A stretch of 64,000 nt of DNA, taken from the NCBI GenBank assembly GCA_022709365.1, contig JAKLIY010000008.1:58512-122511 (forward strand), read 5' to 3'. A program made the translations under genes and the position numbers. The notes under the pieces were generated by a model that saw only the letters and a list, made by a program, of their open reading frames with translations, did no database searches and was not told the origin of the DNA. Positions 24,639 through 33,377 of this stretch are shown here, in pieces. Source of the stretch: Pseudomonadota bacterium (GTDB lineage Bacteria > Pseudomonadota > Gammaproteobacteria > Competibacterales > Competibacteraceae). The stretch's first letter is position 1. Every line of letters starts with the position of its first letter.

Positions 24639-24663
24639 CGATATATCTATAATGATAGATATT
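24635..24663 (+). promoter_or_regulatory. hicAB promoter with overlapping palindromic operator
   Basis: TTGACG (24,635-24,640) and a perfect TATAAT (24,648-24,653) lie just before hicA. The palindrome ATATCTAT-AATG-ATAGATAT (24,643-24,662) covers the -10 area, as expected for autorepression by the HicB DNA-binding domain. Which -35/-10 pair is used is not clear. Confidence 0.55.
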
Positions 24664-24670
24664 GCCTGCC

Positions 24671-24856
24671 ATGAACGGGAACGAGGTCATCAGGAAACTG
24701 CAAGCCGCCGGCTGGAGGTTGGATCGGATTAACGGCAGCCATCACCTCATGATGAAGGGCAACAAAATAGTCCCGGTCCCCGTGCACGGCAAGCATGATC
24801 TCGGCCCCGGTTGGGTGGCCTCCATCGCCCGGCAAACCGGCGTCCCACTGAAATAG
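24671..24856 (+). CDS. hicA: HicA-family toxin (mRNA interferase)
   Basis: A 61-residue protein from ATG 24,671. It has the HicA double-stranded-RNA-binding-like fold pattern: GNEVIRKLQAAGWRLDRING, then SHHLMMKG with the catalytic histidine, and VPVHGKHDLGPGWVASIARQ. HicA cleaves mRNA when free of HicB. The hicB gene follows after 15 bases behind a strong ribosome site, so antitoxin should be made in excess. The pair is the only intact locus in the otherwise decayed 23-27 kb stretch. Confidence 0.9.
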   Translation: MNGNEVIRKLQAAGWRLDRINGSHHLMMKGNKIVPVPVHGKHDLGPGWVASIARQTGVPLK

Positions 24857-24871
24857 GAGGAAATCGAAGCC

Positions 24872-25288
24872 ATGGATATTCGTTACCCGGCCGTGCTGGA
24901 AACGCAAGAGAACGGTGCGCTCTTGGTGCGCTTCGTCGATCTGGAGGACACTTTTACGGAAGGGGCTGCGCTGGACGAGGCCCTGTTCAACGGCGCCGAA
25001 GTGCTGTCGGCCATGCTGGGATGCCGGCTGGATCACGATCTGCCCATTCCCGATCCGTCCCCCGCCGGTGAAGGAAGGTACCTGATCGCGCCAGACGCCC
25101 GCACCCAAGCGGCGCTGTTGATTCGCCGGGCGCGGGGTGATCGGTCGCTCGCGGAACTGGCCCGTTCCCTGGAAACCTCGTGGGCCGCGGCGCAACGGCT
25201 GGAAAATCCCCGCCACTCCCCGACCCTGCGCCAACTGGAGAAAGCGGCGGCGGCCCTGGGCAAGCGGTTGGTGTTGGCGCTGGAGTGA
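24872..25288 (+). CDS. hicB: HicB-family antitoxin with helix-turn-helix
   Basis: A 138-residue protein from ATG 24,872 behind AGGAGGAAATCG. The N-terminal HicB fold (MDIRYPAVLETQENGALLVR, FVDLEDTFTEG, ALFNGAEVLSAMLG) neutralises HicA; the C-terminal part (RRARGDRSLAELARSLETSW, QRLENPRHSPTLRQLEKAAAALG) is an XRE-type helix-turn-helix that should bind the palindrome upstream of hicA. Length fits HicB proteins with an XRE domain. Confidence 0.9.
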   Translation: MDIRYPAVLETQENGALLVRFVDLEDTFTEGAALDEALFNGAEVLSAMLGCRLDHDLPIPDPSPAGEGRYLIAPDARTQAALLIRRARGDRSLAELARSLETSWAAAQRLENPRHSPTLRQLEKAAAALGKRLVLALE

Positions 25289-25307
25289 TTCGGGCCAAGG
25301 CCGTTTC

Positions 25308-25643
25308 ATGGGATCGAATTCGATCCGGTTGGAATCGCGCCCGCCCCCTCTTTCTCCCTCGCCGGATTCGGTTCGGGAGCGGCGGCGGCTCGGTGCGACG
25401 GAAGCCGACGACGTGGGCGCGGCCGTTCAGTGGTTCGCCATCGAGCCCGCCTATCCCACGAGCGGCGTCAAGGCATTTCGCGAGGCCGACCCTCCATCGG
25501 TCGCGAGCGGACCCGACGCCGCCGGTTGGTCCTTTAACGGATGGATGTTGACCTTTGCGGATCGTAGTATGATTGACGGGTTAAGTGACCGTTTTTGGCC
25601 GCGCGACCCCGCGTTCGCTGGCGGTCATTTAAACGGTCGTTTA
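25308..25643 (+). other. Sequence between hicB and a resolvase remnant, no convincing gene
   Basis: A frame from ATG 25,308 stays open into the resolvase remnant but its composition is irregular, it lacks a ribosome site, and it runs through what should be the resolvase promoter. Short inverted words GTGACCG and CGGTCAT at about 25,585-25,628 may be an old resolvase binding site. I see no other feature. Confidence 0.35.
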
Positions 25644-25809
25644 CGTGACGGGAGCCTGCGCGTCTCGAAAGCGGACGGCTCGCAGACCCCCGACCTCCAG
25701 CGCGACGCGCTGCTCGCGGTGGGCATCTGCCCGGAGCAGATGTAGGAGGATTTCGCCTCCGGGACCCAGGACGACCGGCCCGGCCTGCTGACCTGCCTCA
25801 AGGCGCTGC
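25644..25809 (+). pseudogene. Serine resolvase, N-terminal part only, with internal stop
   Basis: The frame reads LRVSKADGSQTPDLQRDALL with the catalytic serine in RVS, then GICPEQM, a TAG in place of Tyr at 25,743, and EDFASGTQDDRPGLLTCLKALR. This is the start of a small resolvase/invertase; the region that should continue with the rest of the catalytic domain is replaced by unrelated sequence after about 25,809. Confidence 0.7.
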
Positions 25810-26339
25810 GCGCACGTCGTCGGCTGGCGGCGGCGGGTGTTGGGCGACGAGGCGGGCGTGCTAGACCCCGAAACGGCGCGTGCCGCCCCGGTTTCCCAGC
25901 CCACGCTGGAACGGGCCGGTCGCGCGAGACGCCGAACCCCTGGGCTTCGGCCTGAACCCGCGCCTTGTAGCCGCCTTTTGCGCGCATCCCGCCTGGACGC
26001 GCCCCTACCTGCGCCGCGCCACTTTCAAGGCGTGGCGGGTGGCGGCCGAACGACCCGGAACGGGCCGAACTGCCGCCTTCGCCTTGGCCGATCTCGGCCC
26101 TCTGGGACGAGGAATAGGGCGCCAGGCCCCTCCGAACCTCCGGCCGGCGGCCGGCGCGGTCTCTAGGCGGCCTTCGCGGCCCCGCTGAATACGATCTTTC
26201 TCGCGCCGTTGGCGCGGGCCGGAACCCTTCCACGACGGGCGGCCCGCATCGACACCGGCCGTCCGATACCGAGAAACCCGTGGTTTTCGCGGGCGGGGCG
26301 TTCAAAATAGCGCGATCGATTTCCCGACAGCGCGCCGCC
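25810..26339 (+). other. Decayed coding-like sequence
   Basis: Protein-like pieces occur in different frames, for example VLGDEAGVLDPETARAA at about 25,845 and LGFGLNPRLVAAFCAHPAW at about 25,940, followed by TRPYLRRATFKAWRVAAERP. The latter faintly recalls ProQ/FinO-type RNA-binding proteins, but no frame is complete. I see no intact gene. Confidence 0.3.
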
Positions 26340-26708
26340 ATGTTCCCGCCCACCGACCCGGAACACTCTGACTCGACACCGTTCACCGCCGCCGAGCGCC
26401 GCCTGATCCGCACAGAGTTCCGGGCACGCGGCGGGCAAACCGATCCGCTCCACGACGGTATCTGGCTGCACCGCTGGGCCGCCGGCCCCCACAAAGGCCA
26501 GCCCACGCTGAATCGGACCGCGATCCGCACGCTGCTGGAACGCGGTCTGATCGAAATCGTCGATCCGCCGGGCCGCCTCCCCTTCGCGTGCTTCACCCGC
26601 GCCGGCTTGGACGCCCTGCGGCAAAGGGCGCGCGATCGGCGGTCGCTGCCGCCCGATCAGTACGCCCACCGGCTCGCGGAACTGGACGCCCAGCTGGGAC
26701 CGGAATAG
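26340..26708 (+). CDS. Hypothetical protein with winged-helix-like features
   Basis: A 122-residue frame from ATG 26,340. The body (RRLIRTEFRARGGQTDPLHD, GIWLHRWAAGPHKGQPTLN, RTAIRTLLERGLIEIVDPPG, RAGLDALRQRARDRRSLPP) is well formed: a helix, a small WxxGP loop and an RGLIEI/ARFTRAGLxAL pattern as in winged-helix proteins with a beta wing. No ribosome site is obvious. It may belong to a mobile element; function unknown. Confidence 0.5.
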   Translation: MFPPTDPEHSDSTPFTAAERRLIRTEFRARGGQTDPLHDGIWLHRWAAGPHKGQPTLNRTAIRTLLERGLIEIVDPPGRLPFACFTRAGLDALRQRARDRRSLPPDQYAHRLAELDAQLGPE

Positions 26709-26834
26709 GCCGGCCACGGTTTCACCCGATCCCCTTCCCCGCCGGTCATTTTCCGCGCAATCCCGCCGCGCCGCGTAAGCCCGCGTCCTGGTTGACGGTG
26801 CCGCCCGGCCGGGCCAGAGTGATCCACAGGATTT

Positions 26835-27017
26835 GTGAATAACTCGCACACGCCCCCCTTCGCCCAACCACTCGATGCGAGAAGACCCGCGAGGTGCCCC
26901 TACCCTGCCCCACGCCCGTTCGCCCTCCTCGTCCTGCTGCTGCTGTTGGCCGCGCCGCTGCTGGCCGCCGAATACGCGGGCAGAGTCGTCGGCGTGTCGG
27001 ACGGGGAGACCTTGGCC
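26835..27017 (+). pseudogene. Thermonuclease-like (SNase) gene start, truncated
   Basis: From GTG 26,835 the frame encodes a hydrophobic export signal (LLVLLLLLAAPLLAAE) and then YAGRVVGVSDGETLA, the first strand of a staphylococcal-nuclease-type domain. After DGETL the homology ends and the sequence becomes the reverse of a second copy. Confidence 0.5.
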
Positions 27018-27166
27018 CCGTCCGGCACGAGCAGGGTCAGCGTGTCGCCATCGCTGACGCCCCCGACCTTGCCGGTCAGTTCGGTGGCGGTTACGGCGAG
27101 GCTGGCCAGCGCCAGCAGGGCGGCCAGGGCAAACCACATCAGAGTCTTCAGGATATTTCCTCCCAA
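27018..27166 (-). pseudogene. Second thermonuclease-like gene start, opposite orientation
   Basis: On the minus strand MGGNILKTLMWFALAALLAL starts a signal peptide followed by ELTGKVGGVSDGDTLTLLV, again the first strand of an SNase domain with its DGDT motif. It meets the plus-strand copy tail to tail at about 27,018, just after the DGD/ET motif of each. Confidence 0.5.
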
Positions 27167-27248
27167 AACGGTTACGATTTAGCGAGTACGATGCAGCACC
27201 AGAGGCAGAACAAAGCAATATGAAATAGTAATCGTTAAGTACCCACAA

Positions 27249-27375
27249 TAGACATTATTGGAAACAGTTAGGAAAACTTTTATCGCTTTTAGATCAAGCT
27301 ATTGATCATGAATGTATTTTTCCAAGTTCATGATTTTGCCTTAAAATCACCTTTTTCAGTTTCCGATAATGTCTA
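27249..27375. mobile_element. TA-flanked miniature inverted-repeat element (IS630/mariner type)
   Basis: TA-GACATTATTGGAAAC at 27,249-27,265 is mirrored by GTTTCCGATAATGTC-TA at 27,359-27,375 (16 of 17 bases). Both ends are flanked by TA, the target duplication of IS630/Tc1-mariner transposases. The 127-bp unit is AT-rich, codes for nothing and has an inner hairpin ATCATGAA/TTCATGAT. Confidence 0.6.
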
Positions 27376-27493
27376 ATGCCGTGAAGGTCATCAATCATTA
27401 CGGCGATAAAGTGTTGAAGGTGTTTGGAGTGAGCGTCAGATGAGCTTACGACTCAGCAGTTGTTCGAACTTGATTCATAGTGGAGAGTAAATA

Positions 27494-28411
27494 GTGGTTG
27501 AATATGACAATAAAAACTGGCTAGCTTTGCTCGTGACGTTTAACGGCTCCGTCATCGGCAGCATCTTTTCGAGAATTGTGATTTTTACCTTGTTCAGTAC
27601 CGTTATTGCCGGGCTGCATCAAACCCACTGGATCAACTTGAAAAATATTCCTAGCACTCCATGGGCGGTGGTGGGTGTCGCCTTGGGCTTGCTCTTGGTC
27701 TTTCGCACTAATACCGCCTATGACCGCTTTTGGGAAGGCCGAAAGCTGTGGGGTGAAATCACCAATCAAACGCGCTTTCTGAGTATGGGCATCCTGGCGT
27801 ATTTAGCACCGCATCCTGATACCGCTGCCGTCCAGCAGCGGCTCATCCATCTGCTGATTGCTTTTCCGATATTGACTAAACAACGGCTGCGTCAAATCCA
27901 AAACTGGCAGGAAGTGAAGCCGTTTCTTTTGGCCGAAGACCAGCAGCGACTCGCTGGCGCGAATCATTCTGCCCTGGCGGCGCTGTCCCTCATCGCGACC
28001 CTTCTTGGGCAATGCACGGCACAAGGTCTGCTGACGGAACAGCGCCTTACCATCTTGCATTCCAGTCTGGGCGAACTGACTCGCTGTCTGGGGGGTTGTG
28101 AACGGATTCGCAATACGCCCTTACCCATTGCTTACGTGCTGCATCTCAAGCGCTTTCTGAGCCTGTTTTGCCTCACGATTTCCCTGCCTCTAGTCGCGGC
28201 CATGGGTTGGTGGAGCATATTGGCCACGGCGCTGGTCAGTTATGCGTTCATCGGCGTTGAGGAAATTGGCGTTGAGATTGAAGACCCGTTTGGGGAGGAT
28301 CCCAATGATTTACCCTTGGATAAAATCTGCACTACCATTGAGCAAAATCTTACTGAATTAAATCCTCCTGTAAATTTTCCTGTGATCAGAACGGCGGGGC
28401 AGGCAGGCTAA
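27494..28411 (+). CDS. Bestrophin-like (UPF0187) anion channel family protein
   Basis: A 305-residue membrane protein from GTG 27,494 with GGAGAG upstream. It shows the bestrophin plan: an early hydrophobic helix (IFSRIVIFTLFSTVIAGL), then VGVALGLLLVFRTNTAYDRFWEGRKLWGEI with the family's RTNTAYDRFWEGR signature, a helical cytoplasmic part and a late pair of membrane helices (LFCLTISLPLVAAMGWW), followed by EEIGVEIEDPFGEDPNDLPL. Bacterial homologues form pentameric ion channels. Its end overlaps a 21-bp inverted repeat arm. It is the only plus-strand gene at the edge of the metal cluster. Confidence 0.9.
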   Translation: MVEYDNKNWLALLVTFNGSVIGSIFSRIVIFTLFSTVIAGLHQTHWINLKNIPSTPWAVVGVALGLLLVFRTNTAYDRFWEGRKLWGEITNQTRFLSMGILAYLAPHPDTAAVQQRLIHLLIAFPILTKQRLRQIQNWQEVKPFLLAEDQQRLAGANHSALAALSLIATLLGQCTAQGLLTEQRLTILHSSLGELTRCLGGCERIRNTPLPIAYVLHLKRFLSLFCLTISLPLVAAMGWWSILATALVSYAFIGVEEIGVEIEDPFGEDPNDLPLDKICTTIEQNLTELNPPVNFPVIRTAGQAG

Positions 28412-28504
28412 ACGAACATCACTTAACAGGATCAATGGGTTGGATGAAGTCCACGCCCTAGCCTGACGCTGCCACCCCTCGCCATCACAGGAAAATTTAC
28501 AGGA
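28366..28504. repeat. 139-bp unit bounded by a perfect 21-bp inverted repeat
   Basis: TCCTGTAAATTTTCCTGTGA(T) at 28,366-28,386 is exactly mirrored at 28,484-28,504. The left arm lies inside the end of the bestrophin gene. The right half (28,433-28,509, minus strand) has a related copy at 59,509-59,580, sharing TTTTGGTCCTGT, AATTTTCC, GTGATGG, AGGCTAGGGCGT and CATCCAAC in order. Confidence 0.75.
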
Positions 28505-28738
28505 CCAAAATTCTTGAGCTGCTCTGGTATCCTCTCCTCCCGCTGTTCCTCCCCCACCCCCAGCATCGCTGCCGACTCGCTCGGCTTGGCATACGACAAC
28601 AATTCCTTCATTTTTAGGCTACAAAGCGGCAACTCTCAGGCAAGTTCAGAAAAAGTTCGTTTTTATGGTACAGATCCTTACGGTTCCCAACGAATGTCAC
28701 TGTTCAAAGTCGACGTCAGCCGATGGTTAAAGTCGCTG
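28505..28738. other. Intergenic stretch downstream of cusA and the bestrophin gene
   Basis: The two flanking genes converge here. I see no gene; frames are short. No clear intrinsic terminator with a T-run was found, although transcription from both sides must end in this area. Confidence 0.4.
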
Positions 28739-31700
28739 TCAGCGGCGAGTCTTGAGGCCGACCACGTTCTCATCGGCGGCTTCGGAACGGCGCATGGCGG
28801 ATCGCGCCGCCCGGCGCAGGCCCGCTTCCTTGACCAGCGCGTACAGCGCGGGAATCACGATCAGTGTCAATACCGTTGACGAGATCATCCCCCCGACCAT
28901 CGGGGCGGCGATGCGGCGCATCACTTCCGACCCGGCGCCGCTGCTCCAGAGGATCGGCAGTAGACCGGCCATGATTGCCACCACGGTCATCATTTTTGGG
29001 CGCACCCGCTCGACTGCACCTTCCATGACCGCCGCGTAAATATCGCTCACCGTCAGCGGCTGGCCTTCCGCCTCGCGCTGACGGCGTAAAGCCGTGAGCG
29101 CATGATCCAGATAAATCAGCATGATCACGCCAGTTTCCGCTGCCACCCCGGCCAATGCGATAAACCCGACCGCGACCGCCACACTCAAGTTATAGCCCAG
29201 CCCATCCATCAGCCAAATCCCGCCGACCAGGGCGAAAGGCAGGGCCAACATGACGATGAGCGTCTCGGTCAGCCGGCGGAAATTGAGGTAGAGCAGGACA
29301 AAGATAATGAGCAGCGTAAAAGGCACCACGATCATCAGCCGAGCCTTGGCCCGTTCCATGTACTCGAACTGCCCGCTCCAGGCGACGTAATACCCCGGCT
29401 TGAACTGCACTTGCTGGCGCACCGCCTGCTGCGCGTCAGTGACGTAACCGCCAATATCGCGACCACGAATATCCACAAAGATATAAGCCGACAGCAGCGC
29501 ATTTTCAGTGCGGATGCTGGGTGCGCCCTTGCCGAGACCGATACTGGCCACCTGCCCTAACGGAATCATCGCCCCGCCCGGCACGGGAATCAGCACTTGG
29601 GCAATCGCCTGCGGATCGGCGCGCAGATCGCGGGGATAGCGGACGTTGATCCCGAACCGCTCCCGCCCTTCCACCGTGGTCGTGACCGTCTCCCCGCCCA
29701 GCGCGGTCGCAATCACGTCCTGCAGGTCGCCGATGCCCAGACCGTAACGGGCCAATGCCTCCCGATCCGGTTCGATGTTCAGATAATAGCCGCCGGTAAT
29801 GCGCTCCGCGTAGGCACTGGTGGTGCCGGGCACGGTCTTGACGACGGCTTCAATCGCCTTGGCCAGTTGCTCCAGTTCAGTGAGATCATTGCCGAATACC
29901 TTGATGCCGATGGGGGTACGGATACCGGTCGAGAGCATGTCGGTCCGTGCCTTGATCGGCATGGTCCAGGCGTTGCTGACGCCGGGGATTTGTAGCGCCT
30001 GGTCCAGCTCGGTAATCAGCGTGTCCATGGTCATGCCGGACCGCCACTCGCTCTCCGGTTTCAGGTTGATCACCGTTTCAAACATTTCCAACGGCGCCGG
30101 ATCGGTCGCGGTGGCGGCCCGCCCCGCTTTGCCCAACACCGACGCCACCTCCGGGAAGGATTTGATGATGCGGTTCTGCATCTGCATGATTTCCGCCGCC
30201 TTGGTCACCGACAGGCCCGGCAAGGTGGCGGGCATGTACAGCAGGGTTCCCTCGTTGAGGGTCGGCATGAATTCACTGCCCAGTTGGCTGGCCGGATACC
30301 AGGACGCTGCCAGGATGAGCAGCGCTAGCAGGATCGTCAGTTTTTTCCAGCGCATGACTCCAGCGATCAGCGGACGATACGCCCAGATCAGAAAGCGGTT
30401 CAGTGGGTTGCGATGTTCGGGCACGATTTTTCCGCGAATGAACAGCACCATCAGCGCCGGGACCAGGGTCAGCGACAGCAGCGCCGCTCCCGCCATCGCA
30501 AAGGTTTTGGTGTAGGCCAGCGGCTTGAACAGCCGCCCTTCCTGCGCTTCCAGGGTGAACACCGGCAGGAACGAGACCGTGATGATCAGCAGGCTGAAGA
30601 ACAAGGCCGGTCCGACTTCCTGGGCCGCCTCGACCATGATCGTGACCCGCGAAGCGTCGGGCGCGGCCCGCTCCAAGTGCTTGTGGGCGTTTTCAATCAT
30701 CACGATGGCGGCGTCCACCATCGCGCCAATGGCAATGGCGATCCCGCCCAGACTCATGATGTTGGAATTCATGTCCAACAGCCGCATCACGATGAAGGCG
30801 ATAAGAATTCCGACCGGCAGCATCAAAATCGCGACCAGCGCGCTGCGGACATGGAACAGGAAGACGATGCAGACCAGCGCGACGATGAGACTTTCTTCCA
30901 GCAAGGTGTTTTTCAGCGTCTCGATAGCGCGATGGATCAGGTCGGAGCGGTCATAGACCGGCTCAAGGGTCACGCCTGCCGGCAGGCCGCTGGCGATTTC
31001 GGCCAGCTTGGCCTTGAGATTATGGATTACGTCCAGCGTGTTCGCGCCGAAGCGGGCGACAGCAATCCCGCTGACCACCTCGCCTTCCCCATTCAATTCG
31101 GTCAGTCCCCGCCGCTCATCCGGCCCCATTTCGACCCGCGCTACATCACGCAACAGCACCGGTACCCCGCCCTCGGCCTTGAGCACCAGTTGCTCCAAAT
31201 CGGCGGCTCCGCGCAAATAGCCCTTGCCGCGCACCATGTATTCGGTTTCCGCCAACTCCACCACCCGCCCGCCGACATCGCGGTTGCTGGTGCGGATGAC
31301 TTCGCTGACTCGCATCAATGGAATGCCGTAGGCTTGCAGCTTGCGCGGGTCGACCACGACCTGATACTGCTGGACAAAGCCGCCCACGCTGGCAATTTCG
31401 GCAACGCCTTGCGCCTGGGTGAGCTGGTAGCGGATGAACCAGTCCTGCAAAGTCCGCAGTTCCGCCAGCGTGCGCTGGGCACCGAGTACGACATACTGGT
31501 AAACCCAACCGACGCCAGTCGCATCCGGCCCCAGACTGGGCGTGACTCCAGTAGGCAACCGACCAGCGGCAAAGTTAAGATATTCCAGCACCCGTGACCG
31601 CGCCCAATACAGGTCGGTCCCGTCCTCGAAGATCACATAGACGAAGGACGCACCGAAAAAGGAAAAGCCGCGCACGACCTTGGAACGGGGAACGCCTAAC

Positions 31701-31918
31701 ATCGCGGTGCTGAGCGGATAAGTGATTTGATCCTCGACCACTTGTGGTGCTTGGCCGGGATACTCGGTGTAAATGATAACCTGCGTATCGGAGAGATCGG
31801 GCAGCGCATCGAGCGGGGTGTGGAGAACCGCGTAAACGCCGCCAGCGACTACGAACGCAGTCAGCAGCAGCACCAGAAACAGATTGCGGGCGGAAGCCTC
31901 GATGATGCGTCCAAGCAT
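28739..31918 (-). CDS. cusA: CusA/CzcA-family RND heavy-metal efflux pump
   Basis: The start is ATG 31,918, one base after the cusB stop; 1,059 residues. It is the inner-membrane proton-driven pump of a tripartite system. The HME-RND pattern is clear: an early membrane helix, PDLSDTQVIIYTEYPGQAPQ, the DGTDLYWARSRVLEYL loop, a second helix block with GGIAIAIGAMVDAAIVMIEN carrying the proton-relay acidic residues (GAMVDA...E), and the mirrored second half. Met-rich porter loops (MQMQNRIIK) fit copper/silver export. Length is normal. It is third in cusCBA behind a DUF411 gene. Confidence 0.93.
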   Translation of the reverse strand: MLGRIIEASARNLFLVLLLTAFVVAGGVYAVLHTPLDALPDLSDTQVIIYTEYPGQAPQVVEDQITYPLSTAMLGVPRSKVVRGFSFFGASFVYVIFEDGTDLYWARSRVLEYLNFAAGRLPTGVTPSLGPDATGVGWVYQYVVLGAQRTLAELRTLQDWFIRYQLTQAQGVAEIASVGGFVQQYQVVVDPRKLQAYGIPLMRVSEVIRTSNRDVGGRVVELAETEYMVRGKGYLRGAADLEQLVLKAEGGVPVLLRDVARVEMGPDERRGLTELNGEGEVVSGIAVARFGANTLDVIHNLKAKLAEIASGLPAGVTLEPVYDRSDLIHRAIETLKNTLLEESLIVALVCIVFLFHVRSALVAILMLPVGILIAFIVMRLLDMNSNIMSLGGIAIAIGAMVDAAIVMIENAHKHLERAAPDASRVTIMVEAAQEVGPALFFSLLIITVSFLPVFTLEAQEGRLFKPLAYTKTFAMAGAALLSLTLVPALMVLFIRGKIVPEHRNPLNRFLIWAYRPLIAGVMRWKKLTILLALLILAASWYPASQLGSEFMPTLNEGTLLYMPATLPGLSVTKAAEIMQMQNRIIKSFPEVASVLGKAGRAATATDPAPLEMFETVINLKPESEWRSGMTMDTLITELDQALQIPGVSNAWTMPIKARTDMLSTGIRTPIGIKVFGNDLTELEQLAKAIEAVVKTVPGTTSAYAERITGGYYLNIEPDREALARYGLGIGDLQDVIATALGGETVTTTVEGRERFGINVRYPRDLRADPQAIAQVLIPVPGGAMIPLGQVASIGLGKGAPSIRTENALLSAYIFVDIRGRDIGGYVTDAQQAVRQQVQFKPGYYVAWSGQFEYMERAKARLMIVVPFTLLIIFVLLYLNFRRLTETLIVMLALPFALVGGIWLMDGLGYNLSVAVAVGFIALAGVAAETGVIMLIYLDHALTALRRQREAEGQPLTVSDIYAAVMEGAVERVRPKMMTVVAIMAGLLPILWSSGAGSEVMRRIAAPMVGGMISSTVLTLIVIPALYALVKEAGLRRAARSAMRRSEAADENVVGLKTRR

Positions 31919-31919
31919 G

Positions 31920-33377
31920 TCAGTGGCCCTGGTGCGTACTGGCCGGTGTGGGCGGTGTTTCTGGCGGGGTCGCGGTGCTGGGAGCGGTCGCGCCATGACC
32001 GCTATGCCCGCCAAAGCTGCCTAGCGCCGCTTTCAAATTGCTTTCGGCGTCGATCAGAAAATTAGCCGATACCACGACCTGCTCTTGATCGGCGAGTCCT
32101 TCCAGCACTTCCACATACTCATCGCCCCGCAGACCCAACCGCACTTCACGCGGCTGATAGCGGCCCTCTCCCAATTCGACCAGCACGACGGGCCGGGCGC
32201 CGCTGCTGAGTACCGCCGAGGTGGGGATAGTCAAAACCGCGGCTTTGTTATGGCTGGCGGCCAGTTCAATGCTGGCATACATGGCCGGGCGGAGACGCCC
32301 TTTGGGGTTTGGCAATTCAACCCGGACTTGTGCGGTACGGGTCTGCGGGTTGAGGGTTGGGTAAATGAAGGCGACCTTGCCTATGAACACTTCGCCGGGA
32401 AAGGCGTTGACGGTGATGCGCGCTTCCTGGCCGGGATGCACCAGGTTCAGGTCTTGCTCAAAGACATCCGCGACTAGCCACAGCGACGATAAATCGGCGA
32501 TGCGATAAAGCATTTCGCCCGGCATGAAGCGCATGCCCTGGATCGCGGTTTTTTCCAGCACTACACCGTCTCCCGGTGCTCGCAACAACAGTTGCTGCTG
32601 CGGCTGACCCTCTTTGCGCAGGCGTTCCAGTTGATCGGCGGAAATTTCCCAGTTGCGGAGCCGCAGCAGGGCCGTTTCCGCCAACTGGCTCATACCTTCG
32701 CGGGTTTCGGGACTGCTCGCGCGTAGAGAACGCAGCCCACCGCTGGCCAGGAGATACTCGCGTTGGGCGGAGACCAGTTCGGGGCTGTACACGGCCATCA
32801 AGGGTTCGCCGCGTTTCACGGTCTGGCCGGTGCTGTTGACCAGCAGCCGTTCAATCCAGCCCTCGAACCGGGGGGTCACCGTGAATAAACGGCGCTCGTC
32901 AGGAGTAATCAGACCGACGGCACGCACCGGGCGACTGAGGACGCGCCGCTGCGCCGCTTCAGTCCGCACCCCCAGCTTTTGCACTTTCTCCGGACTGATG
33001 CGGACTTGATCGCCGCCGATGTCCTCGCCTTCATAGACGGGGATGTAGTCCATCCCCATCGAATCTTTTTTCGGGGTTGGCGAGGTGTCCGGCAACCCCA
33101 TCGGATTTCGGTAATACAGGATGCGCTTTGGGGCCGTGGCGAGCGCTGACGGAGCGGTTTCGCCTTCATAGACGGGGATATAGTCCATTCCCATCGAATC
33201 TTTCTTGGGCGTCGGCGAGGTATCCGGCAATCCCATCGGATTGCGATAATAAAGAATCTTGCCCTGTTCGGCAGCGTCAGCGGGCGGCAGGAACCCGTTT
33301 CCCCGGTGTCCCGCGTAACCCAGCCCGCCGACAGTTCCGACCCAGACTAAAAAAAAGATGAGGGTGCGCGGTTTCAC
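31920..33377 (-). CDS. cusB: CusB-type periplasmic adaptor with duplicated heavy-metal-binding domain
   Basis: A 485-residue membrane-fusion protein linking CusA to the outer-membrane channel. After an N-terminal anchor it has two copies of a heavy-metal-binding motif, ILYYRNPMGLPDTSP ... DSMGMDYIPVYEGE, at residues 41-73 and 86-118 (period 45). The usual CusB core follows: VRISPEKVQKLGVRTEAAQR, a helical hairpin, APGDGVVLEKTAIQGM, and beta-barrel domains to about 450; the tail is His/Thr/Pro-rich (GHSGHG, THQGH). The codons of the two copies differ at silent sites, so the duplication is not recent. Start overlaps the cusC stop (ATGA). Confidence 0.92.
   Translation of the reverse strand: MKPRTLIFFLVWVGTVGGLGYAGHRGNGFLPPADAAEQGKILYYRNPMGLPDTSPTPKKDSMGMDYIPVYEGETAPSALATAPKRILYYRNPMGLPDTSPTPKKDSMGMDYIPVYEGEDIGGDQVRISPEKVQKLGVRTEAAQRRVLSRPVRAVGLITPDERRLFTVTPRFEGWIERLLVNSTGQTVKRGEPLMAVYSPELVSAQREYLLASGGLRSLRASSPETREGMSQLAETALLRLRNWEISADQLERLRKEGQPQQQLLLRAPGDGVVLEKTAIQGMRFMPGEMLYRIADLSSLWLVADVFEQDLNLVHPGQEARITVNAFPGEVFIGKVAFIYPTLNPQTRTAQVRVELPNPKGRLRPAMYASIELAASHNKAAVLTIPTSAVLSSGARPVVLVELGEGRYQPREVRLGLRGDEYVEVLEGLADQEQVVVSANFLIDAESNLKAALGSFGGHSGHGATAPSTATPPETPPTPASTHQGH

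Noticed and set aside
10212..25809. The C-terminal recombinase half at 10,212-10,680 (minus) and the N-terminal half at 25,644-25,809 (plus) could be one gene split by a 15-kb inversion; their positions and strands fit exactly.
   Set aside because: The two halves look like different resolvase subfamilies (short Tn3-like N-terminus versus a longer-type C-terminus), and the join would not restore a normal motif. The geometry may be chance.
30413..31597. A 394-codon plus-strand frame across the cusA gene.
   Set aside because: It is the shadow of cusA on the opposite strand: its composition is Gln/His/Arg-rich and it has no ribosome site, while cusA has all family motifs.
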